A stretch of 64,000 nt of DNA from CAVQJU01 sp963755195 (GTDB taxonomy: Bacteria > Acidobacteriota > Vicinamibacteria > Vicinamibacterales > CAVVIG01): assembly GCA_963755195.1 (NCBI GenBank), contig CAVWIZ010000006.1:806001-870000 (forward strand), in the 5' to 3' direction. Each line of letters opens with the position of its first letter. Position 1 is the first letter of the stretch. Made by a program: the position numbers and the translations under genes. A model generated the notes under the pieces. The model worked only from the letters and a program-made list of their open reading frames with translations, had not been told where the DNA came from and did not search any database. This document shows, in pieces, positions 16,233 through 24,470 of this stretch.

Positions 16233-17552
16233 CTATGCTTCTCGGACCCCGTGGCTGCGGACGAGCAGGAAGTAGGCCGCGACGACGACCAGCAGCACGC
16301 CGCTGATGCCGATGACCTTCGGCGTGCCGATGATCGTCGCGAAGTAGCCGCTCGCGAGGCTGCCGAGCGGCATGCCGCCGCGGAACGCCACCATGTAGAT
16401 GCTCATCACGCGGCCGCGCATGTCGTTGGGCGCGATGAGCTGCACGAGCGACGTCACGGTCGAGAACACCATCATCAGCGCCGCGCCGGTGAAGAAGAGC
16501 AGGAGGTAGCTCAGCCACAGCGTGCGCGACATGGCGAACGCCAGAATCAGGAGGCCGTAGATGGCCTGCATCAGCAGCGCCGTCAACCCCATCCTCGGAA
16601 ATTTCCCGAGCCACGCCACGACCAGCGCGCCGACGATGGAGCCGGCGCCTGAAAACGCCATGAGGCGGCTGTACGTGCTCGCGTCGGCGTGAAACACGCT
16701 CTTCGCGAACACCGGTAGAAACGTCAGGATCGCAAACCCCAGGAACGTCGTCGCCGCCGCCAGGACGATGAGGGCGACGAGGCTGTCGTGGTGACGGACG
16801 TAGGAGAGGCCGCCCTGCAGCTCGTCGCGCATGCGCTTGGTGTGCACCGTCGGGATGTGCTTCACGTGCAGCGACATCAGCGTGCCGATGACGACGAGGA
16901 ACGACAGCGCGTTGAGGAGGAAAGCCGCGTTCATCGCCTGCGGTTCGTTGTACCCCCATTTGAGGAACGCGGCGAGCGTGGCGGCGAAGAGCAGCGGGCC
17001 GAGCACGCGCGCCAGGTTGAACTGGATGGAGTTGAGCGCGACGGCATTCGGCAGATCTTTCTTGTCCACGAGCGACGGCAGCAGCGACTGATACGCCGGG
17101 CCGCCAAACGACTGCGCGACGCCGGTGACAAACGACAGCGCCAGGATGTGCCAGATCTGGACGACGTGGAAGTACATCAGGACGGCGAGCGTGCCCGAGG
17201 TCGCCATCTGGATGTACTGCGAGGCCATCAGCGTCTTGCGTCGGTCGTAGCGATCGGCGAACACGCCGCCGATGAGCGTGAAGAGGATGATCGGGAGCTG
17301 CTGCAGGAAGGCGTCGAGGCCGAGGAAGAACCCGGAATTGGTCAGCGTGTAGACGAGCCAGTTCTGCGCGACGATCTGCATCCACGTGCCGACGGCCGAA
17401 CTGCAGGCGCCGATCCACTGGACGCGGAAGTCGCGATAGGTGAAGGCGGCCAGCATCCGCCGCATGCCGCGTGAAAACGTCGTGGATGGCCTGGCGTCGG
17501 CCTCGGCGGATGGGGCAACCTCGGGGGTTTTCGCGGCGGCGGTGTCTGGCAA
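16233..17552 (-). CDS. MFS transporter of the EntS/MFS_3 type
   Basis: A 439-residue membrane protein with about twelve hydrophobic segments. It has the EntS-like features 'NSGFFLGLDAFLQQLPIILF', 'GGVFADRYDRRKTLM' (the loop 2-3 motif) and 'NDMRGRVMSIYMVAFRGGM' (loop 8-9). These are typical of the MFS_3 group that exports siderophores and drugs. The N-terminus is a soluble, Pro/Ala-rich stretch of about 30 residues. The substrate is unknown. It is divergent from imuA. Confidence 0.85.
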   Translation of the reverse strand: MPDTAAAKTPEVAPSAEADARPSTTFSRGMRRMLAAFTYRDFRVQWIGACSSAVGTWMQIVAQNWLVYTLTNSGFFLGLDAFLQQLPIILFTLIGGVFADRYDRRKTLMASQYIQMATSGTLAVLMYFHVVQIWHILALSFVTGVAQSFGGPAYQSLLPSLVDKKDLPNAVALNSIQFNLARVLGPLLFAATLAAFLKWGYNEPQAMNAAFLLNALSFLVVIGTLMSLHVKHIPTVHTKRMRDELQGGLSYVRHHDSLVALIVLAAATTFLGFAILTFLPVFAKSVFHADASTYSRLMAFSGAGSIVGALVVAWLGKFPRMGLTALLMQAIYGLLILAFAMSRTLWLSYLLLFFTGAALMMVFSTVTSLVQLIAPNDMRGRVMSIYMVAFRGGMPLGSLASGYFATIIGTPKVIGISGVLLVVVAAYFLLVRSHGVREA

Positions 17553-17618
17553 AGGGGTTCTAAGCGTTTGTATTACAGGCCTTTAGGCCCAACTTTGTCA
17601 TCTTACATTAAGTTCAGC

Positions 17619-17664
17619 TTGATCAGTCCGGAGAGCCGCGCTATAGTTCGCGTCGGTAGGCGAA
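17619..17664 (+). promoter_or_regulatory. imuA promoter with candidate SOS operator
   Basis: TTGATC at 17619-17624, a 17-bp spacer and TATAGT at 17642-17647 form a good sigma-70-type promoter. TTCGC-N8-GCGAA at 17647-17664 overlaps the expected start point and sits 15 bp before the imuA ATG. In other bacteria these cassettes are LexA-controlled; that this palindrome is the LexA box is an inference. Confidence 0.5.
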
Positions 17665-17679
17665 TAAAAAGCGAAAACC

Positions 17680-18306
17680 ATGATGGCTTCTCCCGCGCGC
17701 GCTCGTCTCGAATCACTCCTGCATACGAAAAAACTCGATCGGACGCTTACGCAAGGTCCGCGTCCCGGCCTCGAATACGCTTCGACCGGGCACGCAGCGT
17801 TAGACGCCCGGTTGCAGGGCGGGGTCCCGCGCGGGCAGGTGTCCGAGCTCATCGGCCCCCGATCGTCGGGACGGACGAGCCTGTTGGTCCACATGTTGGC
17901 GGCGGCCACCGGGCGCGGCGAGCTGGTGGCGCTCATCGACGCGCTCGACATGTTCGACGTGGAGTCGGCGGCCACCGCCGGGATCGATCTCGATCGGCTG
18001 CTCTGGATCCGCGGCCACGTCGTGCCCAACCCCGGGCTGTGCCGCGATCTCAATCAGCGCGCCATGGTGCAGGCCATCCGGGCGTTCACGCTCGTGCTGC
18101 AGGCCGGCCGGTTCGGTCTGGTGGCGTTCGACGCGGGTGAAGCGCCCGCCGACGCCATTCGCCGGCTGCCGTTCACGACCTGGCTGCGGCTGCAGCGGAT
18201 GGTCGAAGGCACCCAGACCGCTTGCCTGCTGGTCGGATCGGATCGGATGGCCCGCAGCGCGGCGGGGCTCACGCTGCACGCCCCCGCGCTCAGGAAAGCG
18301 CTGTAG
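17680..18306 (+). CDS. imuA: ImuA, RecA-like protein of the mutagenesis cassette
   Basis: A 208-residue RecA-like ATPase. It carries the P-loop 'GPRSSGRTSL' near residue 60, preceded by the 'GHAALDARLQGGVPRGQVSE' entry typical of ImuA/SulA2. A Walker-B-like strand 'FGLVAFDAG' lies near 148. In other bacteria ImuA acts with ImuB and DnaE2 in damage-induced translesion synthesis. The gene order here is imuA-imuB-dnaE2. Its stop is 3 bp before the imuB ATG. It is free of the repeat inserts that fill its two partners. Confidence 0.88.
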   Translation: MMASPARARLESLLHTKKLDRTLTQGPRPGLEYASTGHAALDARLQGGVPRGQVSELIGPRSSGRTSLLVHMLAAATGRGELVALIDALDMFDVESAATAGIDLDRLLWIRGHVVPNPGLCRDLNQRAMVQAIRAFTLVLQAGRFGLVAFDAGEAPADAIRRLPFTTWLRLQRMVEGTQTACLLVGSDRMARSAAGLTLHAPALRKAL

Positions 18307-18309
18307 CCC

Positions 18310-20173
18310 ATGTACGCGTGTCTCTATCGGCCGCCCGGCCACTGTGACGACGATCAACGCAGATCTCACGACGATCAACGCAGAGATCGCAGAGCACGCA
18401 GAGAACTATCTGTACAAGACTCTGCGAACTCTGCGATCTCTGCGTTGGATGTTGTGAACGCCGTGAACGACCTCGTGGCGATTGCACAGGAGTGTTCTCC
18501 CCGCTATGAAAGTCACGAGAGCGGCGGTGTGGTGTCCGCCGTGACGATCGACGTGCGTGGGCTCGAGCGTCTGCTGGGCCGCCCGCGGACGATTGGCGAA
18601 GAGCTGCGTCGCGAGGCCGCCGAACGAGGCGTGCGCGCGCACGTCGCGGTGGCCGGCACGTGCACGGCGGCACTGGTGCTCGCGCTGGCCCGCCCCGGCC
18701 TGACCGTCGTCGATCCGGGAGCGCCTGCGGCCGGCGCGAGCATAGCGAGCGAAGGGAGCGGCCGAGCGCCCGTGAGCGGGGATGGGGCCCCGCGAACATT
18801 CGATAATGTCGCGGAAGCGCTGGCCCCGTTGCCGATCGAGATTCTCCAGACAATTGATCACGGCAACGATGACGACGATCAACGCAGAGATCGCAGAGCA
18901 CGCAGAGAAAAACAACTTGTACAAAACTCTGCGGACTCTGCGGGCTCTGCGTTCAAATGTTGTGGTGCGAGCGCTGCGGTCACGGCGTTCAAACGTTGGG
19001 GTTTGAAGACGCTGGGCGAGATCGCCGCACTGCCGCCGGCCGATCTGTCGGCCCGGCTCGGGCGGCAGGGTCTCGTGTGGCAGGCCATCGCGCGCGGCGA
19101 AGACATCCGGCCGCTCGTGCCGGATGTGGCGGAAGAGCGGTTCGAGTCGTCCATGGCGCTCGAATGGCCGATCGAGGGCCTCGAACCGCTGTCGTTCGTT
19201 CTCACGCGGCTGCTCGAACCGCTGTCGGTCCGGCTCGAGCGCCGCGACCGCGGCGTGGCGGTGCTGCACGTGCAGCTCGGGCTGGTGACGAAGGAGACTC
19301 ACGCGCGCCGCCTGCAGCTGCCCTCGCCGATGCGCGATGTCCGGACGCTCCGCACGCTGGCGCTCGTCGATCTCGAGTCGCATCCGCCGCCGGCTGCCGT
19401 CGATCGCGTGACGATCGTTGTCGATCCGACGCCGGGGCGGGTGCTGCAACACACGCTGTTTACCCGCCCGCATCCGACGCCCGAACAGCTGTCGACGCTG
19501 CTCGCGCGGCTCGCCGCCGTGATGGGCCAGGACCGCATCGGCGCGCCCGCCACGACCGATTCGTACCGGCCCGGCGTGTTCGAGATGAAACCCTTTGCGA
19601 CCGAGCACGATCGCCACGATCAACGCAGCCACGATCACCGCAGTGCACGAGACGACGATCAACGCAGAGATCGCAGAGATCGCAGAGAAAATATCTTGGA
19701 AGAAAACTCTTTAGAAAAATCTGCGGGCGCTGCGAGCGCCGCGGTGAATCGTGATGCCCTAGCCACGAGCCACGACCCGCCGTCTGCGTTGACCATCGTG
19801 CCGCCCTCAGCCCTGAGCCCTCAGCCCTTCGCATCGGCTTTGCGTCGCTGCCGCCAGCCCGTCCCCGCGCGCGTGGCCGCGGATGCGGCCGGCCGGCCGG
19901 TGCGTGTGACGACCGACCGTCGCGGGTTCGCGGGGGGATCGGTGATGACCGCGTCAGGACCGTGGAGAACGTCTGGGGAATGGTGGGTAGGAGGGACGGG
20001 AGGGGCAGGAAGGGCGGGACAGGCAGAGGCAGGAGACGGGCGGGGCGGGAAGGGCGGGACAGGCAGGATGGGATCGCGACGAGTGGGACGTCACGCTCAC
20101 CGACGGCGGTGCGTATCGCATCTTCCTGGATCACGTCACGTGCGGCTGGTTCATCGATGCCATTTGCGACTGA
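18310..20173 (+). CDS. imuB: ImuB, inactive Y-family polymerase-like protein, with repeat inserts and a frameshift
   Basis: Starts 'YACLYRPP' and continues with 'LVAIAQECSPRYE', 'IDVRGLERLLGRPRTIGEEL', 'FKRWGLKTLGEIAALP' and 'RPGVFEMKPFA', as in ImuB. It ends in 'RRCRQPVPARVAADAAGRPV' and 'GPWRTSGEWW'. The usual tail (WDRDEWDV, GWFIDAICD) is present but one frame away and stops at 20171-20173; the break lies in a G-rich repeat at 19986-20068. Three inverted-repeat copies (18348, 18869, 19609) add charged peptides such as 'DDQRRDRRARRE' at linker positions. Without the shift the frame would run on into dnaE2. ImuB bridges the clamp and DnaE2. Confidence 0.82.
18348..18458 (+). repeat. GCAGAG inverted-repeat family, copy 1 (in imuB)
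   Basis: Left arm carries GATCAACGCAGAGATCGCAG and more GCAGAG units; right arm carries CTCTGCGATCTCTGCGTT. The arms pair. A partial duplicate of the left end precedes it. It lies in frame after imuB residue 9-12 and replaces nothing conserved. Confidence 0.85.
18869..18965 (+). repeat. GCAGAG inverted-repeat family, copy 2 (in imuB)
   Basis: The same left arm and a right arm with CTCTGCGGACTCTGCGG. It is inserted in frame between 'LPIEILQT' and 'FKRWGLKTLGE', a linker just before the helix-hairpin-helix-like part of ImuB. Confidence 0.85.
19609..19757 (+). repeat. GCAGAG inverted-repeat family, copy 3, decayed right arm (in imuB)
   Basis: The left arm is present with extra ACGATCA starts; the right arm is worn (AAATCTGCGGGCGCTGCGAG). 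It is inserted in frame after 'FEMKPFA', in the flexible region before the ImuB C-terminal domain. Confidence 0.75.
19803..19828. repeat. AGCCCT repeat fragment inside imuB
   Basis: GCCCTCAGCCCTGAGCCCTC and the following AGCCCT match the family found at 15246 and 45630. It lies directly after GCAGAG copy 3 and before the ImuB C-terminal domain. Confidence 0.6.
19986..20068. repeat. G-rich repeat that breaks the imuB frame
   Basis: GGAAGGGCGGGACAGGCAG occurs at 20008-20026 and 20048-20066, 40 bp apart, in a purely G-rich stretch. It separates 'GEWW' from 'WDRDEWDV' of ImuB and changes the frame by one. A reverse-oriented relative lies in dnaE2 at 22916-22970. Confidence 0.75.
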
Positions 20174-20194
20174 GCACGACCGAGCACGACCGAT

Positions 20195-20234
20195 CAATTA
20201 CCCAATTACCCAATTACCCAATTACCCAATTACC
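20195..20234. repeat. Five tandem CAATTACC units between imuB and dnaE2
   Basis: Five exact 8-bp units at 20195, 20203, 20211, 20219 and 20227, preceded by a doubled GAGCACGACC. It fills the 74-bp spacer between the imuB stop and the dnaE2 start, leaving no clear ribosome binding site. Confidence 0.85.
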
Positions 20235-20247
20235 AGGTTCCCCAATC

Positions 20248-23200
20248 GTGTACGTCGAGCTTCACGCCTCGTCCGCGTTCAGTTTTCTTCAGGCCGCTTC
20301 GCTCCCTGAAGCGCTTGTCGATCGCGCCGCCGATCTCGGGTACCCCGCGCTGGCGCTGCTCGATCGCGACGGCGTCTACGGCGCGCCGCGCTTTCACAAG
20401 GCCGCGATCGCGGCCGGGCTTCGGCCCATCATCGGAGCGGAACTGACGATCGCAGCGACAGGAGAGGCTGGTAGTCCCTTCCGGCCTTCCCTGCCCTCGT
20501 CTTTTGTGCTTCCCGTCCTCTGCGAATCGCAGGAGGGCTATCGCAATCTCTGCCGGCTGATTACGCGCATGAAGCTCGGCGCCCCCGCCCCGGGGTCCCC
20601 GCCGCGCACGCCTGCGCGGTGGGGTGGCAAGGGCGAGGGCGCCCTCACGCTGGAGGATCTGGACGGCCATGTCGGCGGCCTCGTCGCGCTCGCCGGCCGC
20701 GCCACGCTCGTCGGTCATCGGTACGGCGTCGGCGGCCTCGTCGATCGCCTTGTGGGTCTGTTCGGCCGTCAGGGCCTCTACGTCGAGCTGCAGCGTCATC
20801 GCCGGCGCGACGAAACCACGGACAACGAGGCGCTCGTCGAACTGGCGTCGGCGTTTCGCCTGCCCGTCGTGGCGACCGGCGGCGTCCGCTTCGCGGCGCC
20901 CGACAGGCGTCCGTTGTTCGACGTCCTCACCTGCATCCACCACCACACGGATTTGTTGCGCGCGGGGCGGCGGCTGGCGCCGAACGCCGAACGGTATTTG
21001 AAGGCGCCGGCCGAGATGGCGGCGCTGTTTCACGACTGTCCCGATGTGGTGGCGCGCACGAGCGATCTCGCCGACCGGCTGCAGTACACGATGGCGGATC
21101 TCGGCTACCGGTTTCCCGATTACCCCGTGCCGCCTGGCGAAACGCAGGCGACATTCTTGCGAAAGATCACCGACGTCGGCGCGCGCGAGCGGTATCGGCC
21201 GTATCACGACCGCGCCCGCGCGCAGATGGCGCGCGAGCTCGATCTCATCGAGAAACTCGCTCTCTCCGGCTACTTCCTCATCGTCTGGGACATCGTCAAT
21301 TTCTGCCGGCAGCACGACATCCTCGTGCAGGGGCGCGGGAGCGCGGCCAACAGCGCCGTGTGCTACAGCCTCGGCATCACGGCGGTCGATCCGGTCGGCA
21401 TGGATCTCCTGTTCGAGCGGTTCCTGTCGGAGGAGCGCGGCGAGTGGCCGGACATCGATCTCGATTTGCCGAGCGGCGACCGGCGCGAGCGCGTCATCCA
21501 GCATGTGTACGAAAAATACGGACGGCTGGGAGCGGCCATGACGGCGAACGTCATTACCTATCGCGGCCGCAGCGCGGCGCGCGAAGTGGGGAAGACGCTC
21601 GGGTTCGAGGCGGCGCAGATCGACCGTCTGGCGAAGGTGTTGAATCATTTTGAATTCCGCGATCCGGCCGACACGCTGCCGCGGCATCTGTCGGCAGTCG
21701 GCCTCGATCTGGATTCGGAGCGCGTGCGGCTGTTCGCCCGGCTCTGGGGCGAGATGCAGGACCTGCCGCGGCATCTCGGCCAGCATTCCGGCGGCATGGT
21801 CATCTGTCAGGGGCAGCTCGACGCGGTCGTGCCGCTCGAAAACGCCAGCATGCCCGGCCGCGTCGTCGTCCAGTGGGACAAGGACGACTGCGCCGACATG
21901 GGGATCGTCAAGGTCGATTTGCTCGGCCTCGGGATGATGGCCGCCCTGCAGGATGCGATGACTTTGGTGAACGGCACTGCCACGATCACCGCCGCGCCCG
22001 CGGAGCCCGCCACGACGATCAACGCAGAGCACGCTGAGTCCGCAGAGAATTCTTTTGGAAAGATTTCCTCTGCGAGCTCTGCGATCTCTGCGTTCAATTG
22101 TCGTGATCGTCGTGTCATCGATCTGGCGCATCTGCCGCCGGACGATCCGGCTGTCTACAAAATGCTCCAGGAGGCCGACACCATCGGCCTCTTTCAGGTC
22201 GAGTCGCGTGCGCAGATGGCGACGCTCCCGCGCTTGAAGCCCGCCTGCTTCTACGACATCGTCGTGCAGGTGGCCATCATCCGGCCCGGACCCATCGTCG
22301 GGCAGATGGTGCATCCGTATCTGAACCGCCGTGCGGGGCGCGAGCCGGTGCAGTATCCGCATCCGTCGCTCGAGCCGATCCTCGCGCGCACGCTCGGCGT
22401 GCCGCTCTTTCAGGAGCAGTTGCTGCGGATTGCCATGGTGGCGGCCGGCTTTACCGGCGGCCAGGCCGAAGATCTGCGCCGCGCCATGGGCTTCAAGCGC
22501 TCCGAACAGCGCATGAAAAAAATAGAAGCCCAGTTACGCGAGGGGATGGCCGCGCGGGGCATTACCGGCGAGGCGGCCCAGCAGATTATCACGTCGATTG
22601 CGTCGTTTGCGCTCTACGGTTTTCCCGAATCGCACGCGGCCAGCTTCGCGCTGCTCGCGTATGCCAGCGCGTTTCTCAAGGCGCATTACCCGGCGGCGTT
22701 CTACACCGCGCTCCTGAACAACCAGCCGATGGGGTTTTACCATCCGTCCACGCTCGTCAAAGACGCGCAGCGCCGCGGCGTCCGCTTCCATCCCATCGAC
22801 GTCCAGGTGTCGGCATGGAACTGCACCGTGGAAGAAGACGGCGCGATTCGGCTGGGGCTGCGGTATGTGAGCGGGTTGCGGCAGCAGGTCGGCAACCGCA
22901 TTGCGGGCGCATCCCATCCTGCCCGTCCAGCCCCTCCCGCCCTTCCTGCCCATTCCGCCCGTCCAGCCTCTTCTTCTTCCCCCGTGTGCCCCAAATGCGG
23001 GTGCGACGATCCGTCGATGATCGAAGTGGAGGAGGCGTGCGCGTTCTGCAACAACTGCTCGCACGACTGGCTTGTCGCGCCGAAGCGGCCAGGAATCGCA
23101 GGCCCCGAAAGCGGGCCTGGCGCGCCGAAGCGGCAGGGAGTCGCAGGCCGCGAAGGCGGCCGGTTCGCCTCCCTCGACGATCTGGTCGCGCGCACCGGCC

Positions 23201-23885
23201 TCCGCCGCGACGAGCTCGTCACGCTGGCCGACATCGGCGCGTTGAACATGTTCGGATACGACCGGCGGTCGGCGTTGTGGCAGGCCGAGCAGGCGGTCCG
23301 CCCCTCAGGCGAACTATTCGACACGACGCGACAACGACGATCAACGCAGAGATCGCAGAGCACGCAGAGAACGCTTTTCTTGAAGATCTAAATTCTGAAG
23401 ACTCTGCGGACTCTGCGATCTCTGCGTTAAACGTCGTGGACGATAACGCACCGCTCCGCCCGATGACCGAAGCCGAGCGGCTCGTGGCGGATTATGCGGG
23501 AACGGGCCTGACCCTCGGCCGCCATCCCATGGCGCTCCGGCGCGACGACCTCGCGATGCGGGGGGTGCTGCGCGCCTGCGATCTGCGCACGGCACGGCAG
23601 GGCCGCCGCGTGCGCGTCGCCGGCATGGTGATTACCCGCCAGCGGCCGGGCACGGCGAAAGGGTTCGTGTTCCTCACGCTCGAGGACGAAACCGGCGTCG
23701 CCAACATCATCGTGCGTCCAGATCTGTTCGCCCGCGATCGGCTCGTTATCGTCGAAGAGCCGTTCCTCCTCGTCGACGGAGTCCTGCAGAACCAGGACGG
23801 CGTCACCTCGGTGCGCGCGGAGCAGGTGCGGGGCTTGCCCGGCGGCTCCGGCGACGTTGACTTCGATGCCCACGACTTCTATTGA
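20248..23885 (+). CDS. dnaE2: Error-prone DNA polymerase DnaE2 with repeat inserts and a frameshift
   Basis: I start it at GTG 20248 ('YVELHASSAFSFLQAASLPE'), the standard DnaE2 opening of the PHP domain. The polymerase core has the catalytic Asp motif in 'EWPDIDLDLPSGDRR' and the typical 'HLGQHSGGMVICQG', 'IDLAHLPPDDPAVY', 'FQVESRAQMATLPRL' and 'GFPESHAASFALLAYASAFL'. The C-terminal OB fold reads 'GRRVRVAGMVITRQRPG'. Inserts: a hairpin repeat at 22012 in frame, a C-rich repeat at 22916, a Cys-rich segment at about 22984-23066, a 45-bp tandem at 23076, and a hairpin repeat at 23334, where the frame shifts and a stop appears at 23391. The remainder (from 'MTEAERLVADYAGTGL') lies in another frame up to 23885. 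Confidence 0.88.
22012..22106 (+). repeat. GCAGAG inverted-repeat family, copy 4 (in dnaE2)
   Basis: Left arm GATCAACGCAGAGCACGC, right arm CTCTGCGATCTCTGCGTTC. It is read in frame as 'TINAEHAESAEN' and more, directly before 'VIDLAHLPPDD' of the polymerase fingers region. An ACGATCACCGC precursor precedes it. Confidence 0.85.
22916..22970. repeat. C-rich repeat in dnaE2 (reverse of the imuB G-rich repeat)
   Basis: CCCTCCCGCCCTTCCTGCCC and its surroundings are the reverse complement of the imuB G-rich repeat, sharing GGGCAGGAAGGGCGGGA. It is read as a Pro/Ala-rich linker before the Cys-rich segment. Confidence 0.7.
23076..23165. repeat. 45-bp tandem duplication in dnaE2
   Basis: Two 45-bp units (23076-23120 and 23121-23165) encode 15-residue repeats beginning APKR ('APKRPGIAGPESGPG' and 'APKRQGVAGREGGRF'). 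In frame, likely a flexible linker after the Cys-rich segment. Confidence 0.75.
23334..23439 (+). repeat. GCAGAG inverted-repeat family, copy 5 (in dnaE2, at the frame break)
   Basis: Full left and right arms. It sits between 'PSGELFD' and 'RPMTEAERLVADY', a surface linker before the OB fold. The upstream frame ends inside it at 23391, while the downstream frame reads through it as 'TINAEIAEHAEN' and more. Confidence 0.88.
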
Positions 23886-24011
23886 TGCGATTACAAAGGG
23901 CTGCCCTGCACTGTCTGGCAGAATCGTCGCTCCACCCCGCAATTCCGTCATTGCCGTGCGTCGTCTTGGCACAGCACGACTCACAACTGCGCCCGCCCGC
24001 ACGATTTGCCG

Positions 24012-24029
24012 CTGGCATTGCGCTTGCCC
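24012..24029 (+). promoter_or_regulatory. Candidate sigma-54 promoter
   Basis: CTGGCATTGCGCTTGCCC: GG at 24014-24015, ten bases, GC at 24026-24027, with TGGCA and TTGC boxes. It lies about 55 bp before the ATG at 24084. No CTCCG-N6-CGGAG palindrome is seen nearby. Confidence 0.4.
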
Positions 24030-24083
24030 TGTGCACGGCATCGGTTCTCGCGTCGCACGCAGACTTTCGTGGGGGAGGATGTC

Positions 24084-24320
24084 ATGACAGGGATAGGTAC
24101 GCACGACGTCGAACCGGTTGGCGCCTCGATGACGGAACATCCGGTGCAGGTGATGACGACGACCATGCGGATTCAGAAGCTGGTCATCGACCGGCCGGCC
24201 GTGGTCGCGTATTTCCAGAACATCTCGGCCAGCAAGCAGGAGATTGCGCTCGTCCACGCGCTCGAAGTGGGCGTGAAAGAACTGGCCGCGCGCCGCGAGC
24301 GATTCAAGTCGCCCGTCTAA
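24084..24320 (+). CDS. Small protein of unknown function
   Basis: A 78-residue protein from ATG 24084 with a strong GGGGGAGG site seven bases upstream. It has no signal peptide or membrane helix. The sequence is mixed: 'THDVEPVGASM', 'TTTMRIQKLVIDRPAVVAYF', then a likely helix 'ASKQEIALVHALEVGVKELA' and a basic end. It lies 200 bp after dnaE2 on the same strand, so a link to DNA damage is possible but unproven. I do not recognise the family. Confidence 0.6.
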   Translation: MTGIGTHDVEPVGASMTEHPVQVMTTTMRIQKLVIDRPAVVAYFQNISASKQEIALVHALEVGVKELAARRERFKSPV

Positions 24321-24326
24321 CGACGA

Positions 24327-24352
24327 CCGGGGCCTGCTGACGTGGGCCCCGG
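24327..24352 (+). terminator. Terminator-like GC hairpin
   Basis: CCGGGGCC (24327-24334) and GGCCCCGG (24345-24352) form an 8-bp stem with a 10-base loop just after the small gene. No T-run follows, so intrinsic termination would be weak. Confidence 0.4.
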
Positions 24353-24456
24353 ACGAAAGGGGCGCACCGCTGGGCCCCTCCTTATCTAATACTCCCGTAA
24401 ATCGCGCGCGGCCGGACTCCAGGCCACTCCAACAGCAGGCCGTCGGGGGGCGGAAG

Positions 24457-24462
24457 TATAAT
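24457..24462 (+). promoter_or_regulatory. Perfect -10 box next to the TonB receptor start (possible leaderless mRNA)
   Basis: TATAAT at 24457-24462 ends eight bases before ATG 24471; no Shine-Dalgarno sequence lies between them. The transcript probably begins at or just before the start codon. Confidence 0.45.
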
Positions 24463-24470
24463 TCTGCCCC

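Noticed and set aside
18310..23391. A single 1693-codon ImuB-DnaE2 fusion protein
   Set aside because: The continuous frame arises because a G-rich repeat shifts imuB out of its own frame. The true ImuB tail (WDRDEWDV to GWFIDAICD) and its stop at 20171-20173 are present one frame away, and dnaE2 has its own start at 20248.
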